64,000 nt of DNA, from positions 62,001 to 126,000 of the forward strand of contig MU839116.1 of NCBI GenBank assembly GCA_030685235.1, read 5' to 3'. This DNA is from Copromyces sp. CBS 386.78. Lineage: Eukaryota > Ascomycota > Sordariomycetes > Sordariales > Sordariaceae. Numbering within the stretch: the stretch's first letter is position 1; every line of letters begins with the position of its first letter. The notes under the pieces are model-generated. The model was not told where the DNA came from and did no database searches. It was given only the letters and a program-made list of their open reading frames with translations. Both the position numbers and the translations under genes were made by a program. Positions 37,884-48,861 of the stretch are shown here, in pieces.

Positions 37884-38272
37884 CCAGGGCTCAAGTGTAG
37901 CTTGGGCAACCAGAACAACAACAGCCCAGTCGGATTGGAAGGAAGCTTTCTTTTTATTATAGGAACGTTGATGGGAAGTATATATGCATAACGGGTTCTC
38001 TTATCGTATGATCTCATTAATGTAATGTATCTATATATATCTAACCTTCTGAACTTTTTGCCCGCTTGCTTTTCTGGTTAGTGCAACCGATTGTTCCGAA
38101 CCCATTAAGTTCAAGTCGAACTTCCCCATGTCTTTACTTTCAGAACCAGAACCATCGTTGTTATGTTCATTCATCATACATATACAGAAAAGAAAGTTCT
38201 CTACACTACTCCATCGCCTTCTCTCTATACTCCGGACAGTGAATTTAGGAAGAGTCTTTGAAAGTCCAAAAT
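37884..38272. other. Intergenic, 3' flank of the desaturase gene
   Basis: About 390 bp. A stretch at 38060-38130 has weak tRNA-like pieces but no foldable cloverleaf. No gene seen. Confidence 0.5.
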
Positions 38273-39563
38273 CTAAGCTTCAATCTCATCATCCCCCCAC
38301 CCCGCCTCCTTCGCCTGAGGTTGTTGTGGCTTCGTCTTAGCACTCATACTCCCACCTCCCACAACCCTGCCCCCAACCTTCCTCTTAACCCTGCACCGCA
38401 TGCCAATCTCCTCATCAAAGATGAACTGCCAAATCACATGCGTCCAGCTCCGATGCTGCGGCAGTCCCTCGTAGAACTCGCTGGCAATCTCGTACAGCTT
38501 CGGCAGTCTGGTCCAGGGAATCGCCGGGAAATCGTGATGTTCGTTATGTAAGCCGACATTATACGTGACCCAGTTCAGCGGGCCATAATAAGAGAAGGTC
38601 TCGGGGACAGGGATTTTGTTCGCTGGGTCGCGCGCTTCCGGAGTGATCTTTTCGTAGACGTAGTGTTCTGCGATGAAATGCCCTGCGGTGGGGTGCAGAG
38701 AACCGGCGAGAAAGCTTGACAACAGAAAGTAGAAGAGGGAGTTGACTGTGAAAAGACTGTCGGGGAGCAGGAAGACGAGGGAGTAATCGACGAAGAGCTG
38801 GACCAGAAGGTTGAGCCAGTGTACCCAGGTGAAGGGCACGCGGTAGATGGTCATGGGGCGCAGGGCGTAGAAGAAGATCTGAAAGGTGCAGAAGAAGGCT
38901 TTGCCGAGGATGGAGTCGAGAAACACGGCTTCGAAGGCGGTGGGTAGGTCGGTGTCGACACCGTCGACGCCAAGGGATTTGTGGTGGGTTAGGTGGTAGG
39001 GCTGTTTTGGGGGAGACTGTTAGTCAAAGCTAGCTGTAATAGTCAAGGGAGGGAGGAGGGAAAGATAAAACGTACCCGGAAAGAAGCACTATAAGGAACG
39101 GCAATAGGCAAGTTGGCGAAAATAGCAAACAGCCTGTTGGCGGTAGGCGAGCGGAAGGCCAGGTTATGGGAGATCTCGTGGATGGCTAGAAAAAGATTCT
39201 GGTTGCAGGTGGCGCCGAAGACGTAGGCCGTGAGCCAGAACTTCCATGAGAAGAAGGAGGTGTCGCGCAGGAGGTGGGCGAGCAGGAACTGGAGCGAGAC
39301 GACGCCGAGGACGACCCATTTCGTTAGGGGTTCGGGACCGCAGAGCTTGGTGACCTGTTTAACGGGTTAGGTCAGTATATGATGGTCTTGGAAAGTCTAG
39401 AATAAGTCGTCTGGCTGGGTATCAACAACATACCTCTGGATGCGCCTTGATAATGGCCATACGCCTTGTCCGGTGCGGTTCTTCGGTGTAAGTCCAAAAG
39501 AAGTCCTTCTCGAGAGCATCGTTCTGGGCGCTGGCAGCACCAGTAGTCTCTAGCTTTCCATTC

Positions 39564-39595
<32 letters not shown>

Positions 39596-39646
39596 CCTTT
39601 GCTTGGACGACGCCGTCGTGGCCGTCGTTACCGCGGAGGCGGCCAT
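38273..39646 (-). CDS. Sphingolipid delta(4)-desaturase (DES1/DEGS type)
   Basis: Predicted 406 aa, exons 39434-39646, 39076-39354 and 38273-39001, all phase 0 with donors GTATGT and GTACGT. ER membrane di-iron enzyme that puts the delta-4 double bond into the sphingoid base of dihydroceramide, here probably on the glucosylceramide route. N-terminal family signature FFWTYTEEPHRTRRMAIIKAHPEV (residues about 49-72, exon 1/2), His boxes HEISHN (130-135), HLTHH (167-171) and HNEHH (316-320), plus HPTAGHFIAEHY between boxes 2 and 3, and several hydrophobic segments. Odd: a 10-Gln run at residues 19-28 from a pure CAA repeat precedes the signature. The start (39646) is the Met nearest the family N-terminus; the frame stays open upstream to about 39946, so a longer start is possible but unlikely. 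Confidence 0.93.
39563..39592 (-). repeat. CAA trinucleotide repeat encoding poly-Gln
   Basis: Nine CAA codons plus one CAG on the minus strand, inside exon 1 of the desaturase. Confidence 0.9.
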
Positions 39647-40447
39647 GATGTTGTTGCTGGTTGTTACAGCTTCGGAACTCGTGCGAGGAGGAGGGGTGTT
39701 CGAGTGTGTTCCCAAAAGAAAACCAACTGGAACCCAACTATTCCACGACGAAGAAAGAATGGAAAAAGAAGGTTGTAGAGTAGGAGAGGGAGAGATGGTG
39801 AAATCGGAATGGAATTCAGGGTCCAACAACCTACTCAATAACTTTCTTTCAAAGTAGCACCACGCGTAAACACAAGGAAGGAGGAGAGTGGGCGTGGGCG
39901 TTGCTGTCAAGCCCAGCCTGGAACGTCCTTGGCGAACAGTGGACAACCTGGAATCCTGGGGGGACGGGCAGTGGCGGCGGGTCTTTCACCGCTGTCCCAC
40001 CCCATCGTAAAGTTTTAGCGGGGCGCCGAACATTGGGAGCCAATGAAACCGGACATGCCATCCTCCGTCCCGCGTATTGGCCCAAGCTCCCGGGCTGTGG
40101 TTGCCCCCGAGATGCTTTACCCCTGAAATATCCAAACAGTTGCATGTCGATAGGGCAGTGAGCTGACAATTACTTGACATCATGCCAGCAAAACCTAAGA
40201 ATGGTGGTAATTCACCTGATGGGCTTCATCAATTTGCTTTTGTCACATCAAAGTCTTTCAGACGGGGGTGATAACTCGTACCTATTGTTAGACCTGAAGA
40301 TGTCTGGCCAAGATTGTTTGGATTGTTAAACATCAGATACCCACTAACGAGTCCAAGCTCAAGTCAAAGCCTGTGGCATTAGATCTCTATTAACTTGTAC
40401 ATCATATAGTTGGTACATACACCTTATTTTAAAGCAACCCGCCTGCT
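39647..40447. other. Intergenic, desaturase promoter and scj1 3' flank
   Basis: About 800 bp between two genes on the same strand. Only short frames, no domain. Confidence 0.5.
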
Positions 40448-41768
40448 CTATAACTCCTCATGATCATGATCATGGATCACTGGCTGATCAGGCCTCCCGC
40501 TGTCCTTGTGTAGATCGACACCAATCTTTCCCCTCCACTTCTCCCATAACGCCCAGAACTCCTTCTCCATGCCGCTTTCCATCTGGTCTGGCAGTACCAC
40601 CGTATACTCGACGTAGAGGTTTCCGTACTCTGTCTTGTGGTAAACGCTGTCTCCGTCCTGATGCCACTTGGGCATACCTTCGCCTGGTATCGTATCGACG
40701 TGACCTGGTTGTACCACCTCACCGCGTTCCCTTCCAAGCCTAACGACATGTCCATCAAGATGTGTAATGGTTCTCGTCCAGTCGCCCATCCACGCCTCCC
40801 TGAGGCTGATAATCTCTTTCCAGAACAAATCGTCGCCCTTCCTCCTAAAGAAGATACCGTCGAGATGATCCGGGTTGTCTTCCTCGGGGTTCAAACTTGG
40901 CTCCTTCTCCACGACCGTAACGATCAAATCACCGGCAACGTAATCCGGGCTCTCGTCCGCCTCGTTCTCGTACACGATCCTTGACCCTTCGGCCATACCA
41001 CGCTCAACGTTCAGTCCCACCGTCGCCATCTTCCGCAACACCCTCTTGCCCTGGCACACAGGGCACTTGTGCCTTATGCTCTTGCCCCGTCCACCGCACT
41101 TATCGCACTGCACCTGCATCTGCTGAATCATGCCCGGCGCCAGCTGGTGTCTGACGATCCGAACACCGTGCCCACCACAGACATCGCAGGTATCAACATG
41201 CTTATCCGCCGCTCCCGTGCCCTCGCACTCCTCGCAGATCTGTTGCTTGTCCCATTGGAACTCGGTCGTGCGCCCGTTGTAGAAGTCGCTGAGGGAGATG
41301 GCGACCTTGAGCTCGATGTTGGGACCGCGTCGCTGGCCGGGTTGGTTGCCAAAGTGGCCGCCGCCACCGAAGAAGCGGGAGAAGAGATCGAATGGATCGT
41401 GGTGTTGTTGCCCGCCGCCTTGCTGGCGCTGCTTGAGGCCTTCGTGACCGTACTGGTCGTAGATCTTGCGGGATTCGGGATCGATGAGGGCTTCGTAGGC
41501 TTCGGAAACTTCGACAAACTTGTCATGGGCTGTTGAATCGCCTCTGTTGCAAGTCAAGGTTAGTTGGTGAGCATTGGAACGGAAGGAGATGGGGAACGTA
41601 CGGGTTCTTGTCGGGGTGGTATTTCTTGGACAGTTGGCGGTAGGCCGACTTGATTTGCTTGTCCGAGGCTTGCTTGTTGATGCCGAGGACTTTGTAGTAA
41701 TCCTCAATACCGAGTGCAAGCTGCGCAAGTGTTAAGAGAGCCAGCAAGGCTCCCTTCTTGAACCACAT
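40448..41768 (-). CDS. ER-lumenal DnaJ/Hsp40 co-chaperone (Scj1)
   Basis: Predicted 420 aa, exons 41602-41768 and 40448-41543 (donor GTACGT, acceptor ACAG), joined as [16 protein letters not shown]. Type I DnaJ: signal peptide [21 protein letters not shown] domain with HPD (in KKYHPDKNP), Gly-rich FGGGGHFG linker, four CXXCXGXG-type zinc repeats ([32 protein letters not shown]; the last lacks the final Gly), then the substrate-binding C-terminal domains. It stimulates the ER Hsp70 (Kar2/BiP) in folding and degradation. It ends in [12 protein letters not shown] is an HDEL-like ER retrieval signal. It is divergent from prp2 with 545 bp between the start codons. Confidence 0.94.
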
Positions 41769-42313
41769 GGTGAACCCGTTGCTGTGTGCTGGAGTAGACG
41801 ACGTGAATAAGGAACTGTGTCCTTGACGAGATAGATTCAGAAGAGATCAAGTATTAATGATGGAAGCCAAATAAGATCAAGTAAAGAACGACTAGAATCT
41901 TAGAACGTCGAGGGCCATTCTTGATGGGAATTGTCGAGGCCAAAAAGGTATTCGGGATGGAAGATTCCACTTATACATTCGCGATACACCAGCAGCCAGC
42001 GTGGTCAAAGGACAAGTACGTACCTCCGACCTTGACTCGGCACTGGCAAAGGCGACTTTGGCGTCTCAACTCTCAAATGCCACCTGGTCGCTACCAAAAG
42101 CGTGTTAGCTGATTGGATCGAAGGAAGGACCCCTGGTCGCTGAAGCAATGGACATGCCTTGAGGCTAGCGGGGCGAGACATGGACTGCAACAAGCCGATA
42201 AGATAAGGATTCCAGTGCTTCGACAGTTCAGTGATGTTCCTTGTCTTGCGTCGCCAACCAAATCTGGTCAACAAACACAGAGCCCCTGTCGCAGTTGGCC
42301 GATCAAACACACA
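41769..42313. promoter_or_regulatory. Divergent promoter region scj1/prp2
   Basis: 545 bp between the two start codons. It must carry both promoters. No element was identified with confidence. Confidence 0.5.
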
Positions 42314-45082
42314 ATGGCGTCAAAACGATATGCCTTTGTCCCCATGGACGACGAGCCCGCTGCTCCCTCAAAGAGCGACAGGAAAGACAGGGACAGAGAC
42401 AGCAAAAGGGACAGGAAACGCGACAGATCCCGCGACCGATCAAGGTCTCCGCGCCGACACAAGAGCAGGCGACACGATGACGACGATTCAACCCGACGCC
42501 GGTCCCGCTCGCCATCACCACGCAAACATGACAGCCGGTCCGACCCGAGACGCGATCGCGAAGAAGACCCCAAAATCTCCGACCTGAGACTCAAGTCCCG
42601 ATACGACTACCTCAAGAAGAGAGAAGCGGAGAAGCTTGCCCTCCTACGAAAACAAGTCGCCGAGGAGACCGCCGAGTTGCGATCCGGTGTCCGTCTATCT
42701 GAAAAGGAGAAGGCCGAATTTGCAAGAAACCGGGAAATTCTACGCCTGGCCGAGGAGCGAGCACGCATTGACGACTACCAAGACGGTTACCGCCTACCAG
42801 ACCAATATGGCACCGACACCAAGAAGAAAGAGGACGCTCTATACAGCCGCCACGTCGAGCGGGACGAGTATGGCAACGAAAAGATGGTTACCGAATACGA
42901 CGAATGGGAGCGCGAGCAGACGGTCAAGGCCAAGGCGCAAATCGCATCGCGAGGCGAGCGCGAAGACGGGGGAGAATACGACTTCTTGCTGGACGAGGAT
43001 GCCATCAACTTTGTCCGCGACGCTGCGGCCAAGTTCATCCAACCAACCGACGGTTTGACGCCAGAGCAGAGGATATTGAAGGACAAGATCGAGGCGGCCG
43101 AGAGGGCGGCCAAGTCGATACAAGAAGTGCGCAAGAGTCTTCCCGTGTATGCTTACCGGGACGCCTTCCTGGATGCGATCAAGGAGTACCAAGTTCTTAT
43201 CCTCGTTGGTGAGACTGGTTCGGGAAAGACAACACAAATACCCCAATACCTCCACGAGGCTGGATACACTGAGGGCGGCATGAAGGTTGCCTGTACGCAG
43301 CCGCGTCGTGTGGCTGCTATGAGTGTTGCTGCTCGTGTGGCTGATGAAATGGGAGTCAAGGTTGGAAGGGAAGTCGGTTACTCGATTCGGTTTGAGGACT
43401 GCACAAGCGACAAGACTATTTTGAAGTACATGACAGATGGTATGCTTCTGAGAGAAATGGTTACATCGCCAACACTAGAGGGATACTCGGCCATCATGAT
43501 CGACGAAGCCCACGAGAGAACAGTCCATACCGATATTCTGCTAGCGCTCATCAAGGATCTCACTAGGGCGAGGCCCGATCTGAAGCTCATCATCTCTTCT
43601 GCTACACTTAATGCCGAGAAGTTCAGCACATATTTTGACGATGCGCCCATCTTCAACGTCCCCGGTCGCGTCCACCCGGTCGACGTATACTACACTTCAG
43701 CGCCAGAGAGTAACTACCTAGAAGCCAGTCTGGTGACTGTGTTCCAGATCCATGCTACACAGCCCGAGGGCGGCATCTTGGTGTTCCTTACTGGTCAAGA
43801 AGAGATTGACAAGGCGTGCGAGCGAGTGGAGGAGATCAAGAGGAAGTTGGGTAGTCGAGTACCCGAAATCATACCTCTACCCATTTACGCCAACATGCCC
43901 TCGGAACTACAGGCCAAGATCTTTGAACCGACACCACCAGGAGCTAGAAAGGTAGTCTTCTCGACAAATATCGCCGAGACATCGCTTACCATTGAAGGTA
44001 TCGTCTATGTCATCGACTGCGGCTACGTCAAGGAGAACACCTTCAGTCCCGTCGGCACGACAGGGCAGTCCACGCTCGCCGTAGTACCATGCTCACGAGC
44101 CGCCGCGAACCAGCGTATGGGTCGTGCCGGTCGCGTCCGTCCAGGCAAATGCTTCCGTCTCTACACCAAGTTCGCCTACCTGTCCGAAATGGACGAGTCA
44201 CCGACGCCCGAAATCCAACGAACCTCTCTATCCAGCGTCGTCCTCCAACTCAAAGCCCTCGGCATCGAAGACCTCCTGGGTTTCGACTTCCTCGACCCCC
44301 CACCCACCGAACTCCTCATCAAGTCCCTCAACATGCTCTACGCCTTGGGCGCGCTCAACTCCGCCGGCCAACTGACCCGCGTCGGCCGGCAGATGGGCGA
44401 GTTCCCCGCCGAGCCAATGCTAGCCAAGGCGCTCATCGCCGCCACGGCCGAGGGCTGCGTCGACGAGATGCTCACCATCGTGTCCATGCTCGGCGAGGTA
44501 GCCACCCTGTTCTTCCGCCCCAAGGACAAGAAGGTGCACGCCGACAGCGCGCGCGCCCGCTTCACCGTCAAGGACGGCGGCGACCACTTGACCCTCCTGA
44601 ACGTCTACAACCAGTGGGTCGACGCTGATTACTCCCCCATCTGGGCCAAGGAGAACTTTCTGACGCAACGCTCCCTCACCCGTGCCCGCGACGTGCGCGA
44701 CCAGCTCGCCAAGCTGTGCGATCGCGTCTTGGAAGGGTCAACATGCACGTGCGGCGGCGTATCCAACATGCAGCCCATCCTTCGGGCGCTCACAGCCGCC
44801 TTCTTCCTCAATGCTGCTAGACTTAACAGAGGCGGCGACGGATACAGGACGCTGAAGAATAACATGACGGTGTATGTGCATCCTAGCTCGGTCGTCAAGG
44901 GGATGGATCCACCGCCCAAGGTGGTCATTTATCATGAGCTAGTGGTCACGACCAAGGAGTTTGTCAGGAGCGTGATTCCGATTGATCCAAAGTGGTTGAC
45001 CGAGTTTGGGGGGCATTATTATGATGCCAAGGATGTGGAGAGTATGACGGTTAAGAAGTTGCCTAAGGAGAGGAAGTACTGA
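42314..45082 (+). CDS. Pre-mRNA splicing DEAH helicase Prp2/DHX16
   Basis: Predicted 922 aa, one exon. An ATP-dependent RNA helicase that remodels the activated spliceosome before the first splicing step. N-terminal arm rich in RD/RS/KD dipeptides and His (residues about 15-80), then a charged coiled-coil-like region. Helicase motifs: GETGSGKTTQIPQYL (from residue 299), TQPRRVAA, KYMTDGMLLRE, DEAH (397-400), SAT (429-431), FLTGQEEID, STNIAETSLTI, QRMGRAGRVRPGKC. HA2/OB-type C-terminus with PEIQRTSL, FDFLDPPP, FFRPKDKKVHADSAR, LLNVYNQW and YHELVVTTKEF is the Prp2/DHX16 wording rather than Prp16, Prp22 or Prp43. Start: MASKRYAFVPMD; an upstream in-frame ATG at 42113 would add about 67 residues of unrelated composition and was not used. 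Confidence 0.95.
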   Translation: MASKRYAFVPMDDEPAAPSKSDRKDRDRDSKRDRKRDRSRDRSRSPRRHKSRRHDDDDSTRRRSRSPSPRKHDSRSDPRRDREEDPKISDLRLKSRYDYLKKREAEKLALLRKQVAEETAELRSGVRLSEKEKAEFARNREILRLAEERARIDDYQDGYRLPDQYGTDTKKKEDALYSRHVERDEYGNEKMVTEYDEWEREQTVKAKAQIASRGEREDGGEYDFLLDEDAINFVRDAAAKFIQPTDGLTPEQRILKDKIEAAERAAKSIQEVRKSLPVYAYRDAFLDAIKEYQVLILVGETGSGKTTQIPQYLHEAGYTEGGMKVACTQPRRVAAMSVAARVADEMGVKVGREVGYSIRFEDCTSDKTILKYMTDGMLLREMVTSPTLEGYSAIMIDEAHERTVHTDILLALIKDLTRARPDLKLIISSATLNAEKFSTYFDDAPIFNVPGRVHPVDVYYTSAPESNYLEASLVTVFQIHATQPEGGILVFLTGQEEIDKACERVEEIKRKLGSRVPEIIPLPIYANMPSELQAKIFEPTPPGARKVVFSTNIAETSLTIEGIVYVIDCGYVKENTFSPVGTTGQSTLAVVPCSRAAANQRMGRAGRVRPGKCFRLYTKFAYLSEMDESPTPEIQRTSLSSVVLQLKALGIEDLLGFDFLDPPPTELLIKSLNMLYALGALNSAGQLTRVGRQMGEFPAEPMLAKALIAATAEGCVDEMLTIVSMLGEVATLFFRPKDKKVHADSARARFTVKDGGDHLTLLNVYNQWVDADYSPIWAKENFLTQRSLTRARDVRDQLAKLCDRVLEGSTCTCGGVSNMQPILRALTAAFFLNAARLNRGGDGYRTLKNNMTVYVHPSSVVKGMDPPPKVVIYHELVVTTKEFVRSVIPIDPKWLTEFGGHYYDAKDVESMTVKKLPKERKY

Positions 45083-45636
45083 TGGGTAGGGATGGGTTAT
45101 TGAGAGTTGGTTTGTTTCAAAAGCGAATGGCATTGGGAGGATGGCGTCTGGAGCGTTTTTGGATTTTGGGTGGTGATTAGGGGTTTGTTTACTTGCTACT
45201 GTATTTGGGCTGTAGTCTAGTCTAGTTGGTACACTCAGTATTTGACAACCACAACTATGGTCCCAGCAGTACAATGAAAGCATAATAACAACATTTTATG
45301 CAACTTGATTCGCCAGTGAATACGTGTGTCTTTTTAAAAAATCTCCAAAAGCATGATTATCTTGTCTCTGGGTATCGCGAAGTTGTCACGGACAACGGCT
45401 TACAAAGCCAAAGGTCCCCCCAGAATTACAAGATTTCGCCCCACCAGGACTACTCATTCACCCCACTAAAACTTTTGTTCTCATTGTTCCCTCATCACCA
45501 TATCGTCAACAACCTCAACCAATCCGTCCTTCTTGCCCAAACCCATTTTCAGTCAAATTACCGTCCTTCGACATTCTGATCTACCAAGTCACATCCCGCA
45601 CACCTCCGATTTCTTTTACACATATCCATCATCAAA
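45083..45636. other. Intergenic prp2-lto1
   Basis: About 550 bp holding the prp2 3' UTR and the C/A-rich leader of the next gene. No other feature seen. Confidence 0.5.
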
Positions 45637-46332
45637 ATGGTACCCCAAACCGACGACCCCTTCGACTTCTCCTCCTCCCTCCTCAACCTCGAAGAAGATT
45701 TCTACCAACAAGGCTACCTCCAAGGTGTATCCGACGGTGTCAAAGCCGGGCGCACCGAAGGCCGCCAGCTCGGTTTGGAAAAGGGATTCCAGAAGTTCGT
45801 GCAGAGCGGCAGACTCCATGGGAGGGCGATTGTATGGGCGAATCGGTTACCCTCCAAGCAGGGTGTGAGGAGGGAATATCTCCAGAACCAGTCACAGCAG
45901 TCCCAGCAGTCACAACAACCAGCAACAGAAACGAAGGAGAAGGAGAAGGAGAAGGACTTTTTGGGCTCGGCAGTAGACGATTTGAACCTCACAGACAAGA
46001 AGGAGCAGAAGGATGAGCTGCCGCCCTTACCTCTCCTCCCAAATAACACCCGCCTCCAAAAACACATCACAACCCTCTTCGCCCTCGTGGAAACCGATAC
46101 TCTCGCAAAAGAGAACACGGACGAGGCGGTCAACGATTTCGATGATAGGCTGAAGAGGGCGCAGGGGAAGGCTAAGATTGTGGAGAGGATGGTGGGCGAG
46201 GTTTCTTTGGAGAGGAAGAAGGCGACGGCGAGTTCTGCGGTGACGAGTCCCGGTACTGGGGAGAGCTCGGACACGGGAGCAGGGACGCCAACTTCTGGTG
46301 TGGATTTGGGGAGGGTTGGGAATGAGGTTTAG
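45637..46332 (+). CDS. Lto1-like deca-GX3 protein
   Basis: Predicted 231 aa, one exon. The N-terminal half carries the deca-GX3 pattern (Gly every fourth residue): QGYLQGVSDGVKAGRTEG, then RQLGLEKGF and SGRLHGRA, preceded by DPFDFSSSLLNLEEDFY. This is the Yae1/Lto1 family; the early FD...LLNLEE start favours Lto1. In yeast Lto1 with Yae1 recruits the cytosolic Fe-S targeting machinery to the ABC protein Rli1, needed for ribosome biogenesis. The C-terminal half is longer than in yeast: Gln/Glu/Lys-rich, then a predicted helix, then a Ser/Thr/Gly tail, with no recognised domain. Confidence 0.85.
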   Translation: MVPQTDDPFDFSSSLLNLEEDFYQQGYLQGVSDGVKAGRTEGRQLGLEKGFQKFVQSGRLHGRAIVWANRLPSKQGVRREYLQNQSQQSQQSQQPATETKEKEKEKDFLGSAVDDLNLTDKKEQKDELPPLPLLPNNTRLQKHITTLFALVETDTLAKENTDEAVNDFDDRLKRAQGKAKIVERMVGEVSLERKKATASSAVTSPGTGESSDTGAGTPTSGVDLGRVGNEV

Positions 46333-46966
46333 TTTCGGAGAAAGAGAGGTGAAGGTGAAGAAGGTAGGGCTGGGGAATTGTGAGAGGGAGAGGGGAAGTG
46401 TATGAGGAAGAGGAAGAGGGACGGCGAGAAGTTGGAAGTCATATGGGGACAAAGATGAAAATTTTGACCTGCTGCTGAAGACGTGGTCTAAGTCTAGGTG
46501 CTACATAGGTCCTGAGACCGGGGAGTCATCACATCAAAAGTGAAGGAGGAGGAAGAAGCACATGAGACCAAGTGCTGGAGTCAGATATGCCCGCCAGGTC
46601 GTGGAGCGCTATATTTCGGCTATAAGCCCAAAACAGACGGTGTTATCACTCATAAAAACCATAATCTAAGCAATGTCTATACGTTCCGTCTACCGCTTGC
46701 TTGCTTGCTTGCTTGCTTGCCTGCTATGTACACCAGCCTGAACGTATCTGGTCTCTGTGGTTCTTGTCTGTGACTGTCTGTTGATATCCCTCCCTCAAAG
46801 GTTCTGTGATCCCTTTCAGCTTCAGCTTCGCGTGTCCTGCTCACAAGCATGTCATCTCCTCGGCCTTCTTCCATCCACTTTAAGAGAACGACCTGCAAGG
46901 GTAGCTATAACCACGCCAGTTAGCATCATTCCCCAATCTCTCCCACCGCAGGGCTTTAGGAAATAC
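46333..46966. other. Convergent 3' region lto1 / complex I subunit
   Basis: About 630 bp. Contains a short (TTGC)n tract near 46695-46720. No gene seen. Confidence 0.5.
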
Positions 46967-47683
46967 TCACGCCTCAGAATAAGAAGGCTCCTCAGACAAC
47001 TGATACTTATGCACATCCCACTTGCCCTCCCCCGTCAACTTCTCACCACTCGGCAAAGGCGGCAGCCCACCGGTTTCCGCCAGAACCAGCTTACCAGCCT
47101 CCACCCCGTTACCCTCAAAGTATTTGGCCAGCCCTCCCTCCTTGCCAGCCTCCTGCGCCGCAACAAGCTGCTTGCTCCCGTTCTCGCCCACCAGCTCCAT
47201 GCGGGGGTGGCTCGCGCTGCCGACACTCAACAAAGCAACGGCCTCGGCTTGCCCGACAACGCTCATGCGCGGGTAGTTGCGCCGCGCGTCGCGCTTCCAG
47301 TACGGGTTGTCGGCGATGTCTCCCGCCGGGAAGGCGACGGGGTCGTCGTAGGACAAGGGGTCGAGGGAGCCCGGAGCTGGTTTGCGGTTGTAGGGGTTCA
47401 AGGGAATGCCGTTGGAGCGGTTGGGGTCGATGGCTAAGGCGCGGCGGATGCGGTCCCAGATGCCGACGGATTGGACGGTGTATTTCTGGGGGACGGAAGG
47501 AGGTGGGTGTTAGTTACAATGTGTAGATAGTGGAGACGGGGGTGGTATCGCATCGCAGGTGTTCAGTTGGTTTGCGATTTGGCAGATGTGTTGATAGGAA
47601 TGCGATTGATCACTCACATTGCCGACGGGCACAACGCCGCCTGCGGTGGTCTTGATCACGCCGGTGACGACTTTGGAAGCCAT
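46967..47683 (-). CDS. NADH:ubiquinone oxidoreductase 21.3 kDa-type subunit
   Basis: Predicted 194 aa, exons 47618-47683 and 46967-47485 (donor GTGAGT), phase 0. An accessory subunit of mitochondrial complex I. From memory of the Neurospora 21.3 kDa subunit the wording is close throughout: MASKVVTGVIKTTAGG at the start, then KYTVQSVGIWDRIRRALAID, NPYNRKPAPGS and DDPVAFPAGDIADNPYW, and a C-terminal SEEPSYSEA; this needs checking by search. It has no typical cleavable presequence. The TGA stop overlaps a GTGAGT donor-like sequence, so a further exon cannot be excluded, but the ending fits the known protein. Head-to-head with the peroxiredoxin gene. Confidence 0.9.
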
Positions 47684-48861
47684 GGTGGCGGCTGTAGAAC
47701 CCGTTTGTTATCGTGGTGTATATATAAGTGGGCGGGTTCGACGACGACGAGGTGTGGATTCCGAGGTAAGGATGATGGAGTTCGTGATGCTCTCTCACGA
47801 GTTGCCGGGAGTAGCTTGGGCTGACAGCCGCCGAAGCTGTACTGTCACCTGCCAGCCTTTGTGCGAAGGGGCGCACGGACCAGATTTTATGCGTGACGGT
47901 AATGTACGTCAAAGCCTGGACCACTTTCTGGTCTGTTGGTCTCTGGTTTCAACAGACGGCATCCACCGACAACATCCACACCTCGTTCCAGAAAAGAGAG
48001 AAGAGAAACAAGCACAAGAATACATTTCGGGACCCCGGAACCAAGTTCGGTTCCCCTTTCCTGCCCCCTCCCTCTCTTTTTGCGGGTTACGACATGGCGT
48101 CAGTCCACATGACCTGAAGATTGAGAGTCACTGAAGTGTCTAATACTTCATCACCAGCCGGGAAAGTTGAAAGGGCAATTACACAAGAGAGCTGATGATG
48201 TTATAGCTCCAAAGAGAACAACCATACGTTGCCCTGTTCTCGTCGCAATAACGACGGGAGCTGTACGTACGCCATTCGTTATGTCAGTGTGGCATCCGAT
48301 ATCCATGTATACCCCAGCTGTTGGAGCTATACCTGTTGTATAGTCAAGACATCCCGGTGTCTCAAGTCACCTCTAGCTAGACGTGTTATGCGATCGTCCT
48401 CCATCCAGGCCCTCTTTCCTGTTTCTTTGCTCTCTTTTTATCCCAAAGTGTCGCCGCATACGGACTACCTAAACAGACTGTACAGGTGCAGGTACAGGCA
48501 CACAGCTGCTGCTCTCTGCTCTCGAGCCCGCTCTCGCTCGAGCTTCACCGCGTCTCCATGCTTCCTGATTGGTCAGGACTTTGCGCAACCACCTTCAACG
48601 TCCTGTCCTGTTTACAACGACACCTCTTTTCTTTCCATCCTTTTCTCCCTTTTCTCTCTCTTCTCTCCCCCATTCCGATCACCTTCTTTCACCATTCTCT
48701 CATCAGCTCTCAACCGTATCATAGTCGCATACTTGCGGCGACCACATCACTTACACAACCACCAGCTATCTATAGCTCCTTGTCCCCTTTCTCTTACACT
48801 CGCGTGTAAGCTCCCATTTCCGACCTTCACCCGCGCAAAGTCCACAAAGACAACCATCACC
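47684..48861. promoter_or_regulatory. Divergent upstream region complex I subunit / dot5
   Basis: 1178 bp between start codons. The right half (48560-48780) has strong pyrimidine tracts, typical of highly expressed fungal promoters and leaders. An upstream in-frame extension of the peroxiredoxin frame exists but looks like leader. Confidence 0.5.

Noticed and set aside
38060..38130. Possible tRNA-like segment
   Set aside because: Has D-arm-like and T-arm-like pieces, but stems do not pair into a cloverleaf.
42113..42313. Upstream in-frame extension of prp2
   Set aside because: Would add about 67 residues unlike any Prp2 N-terminus; MASKRYAF is the better start.
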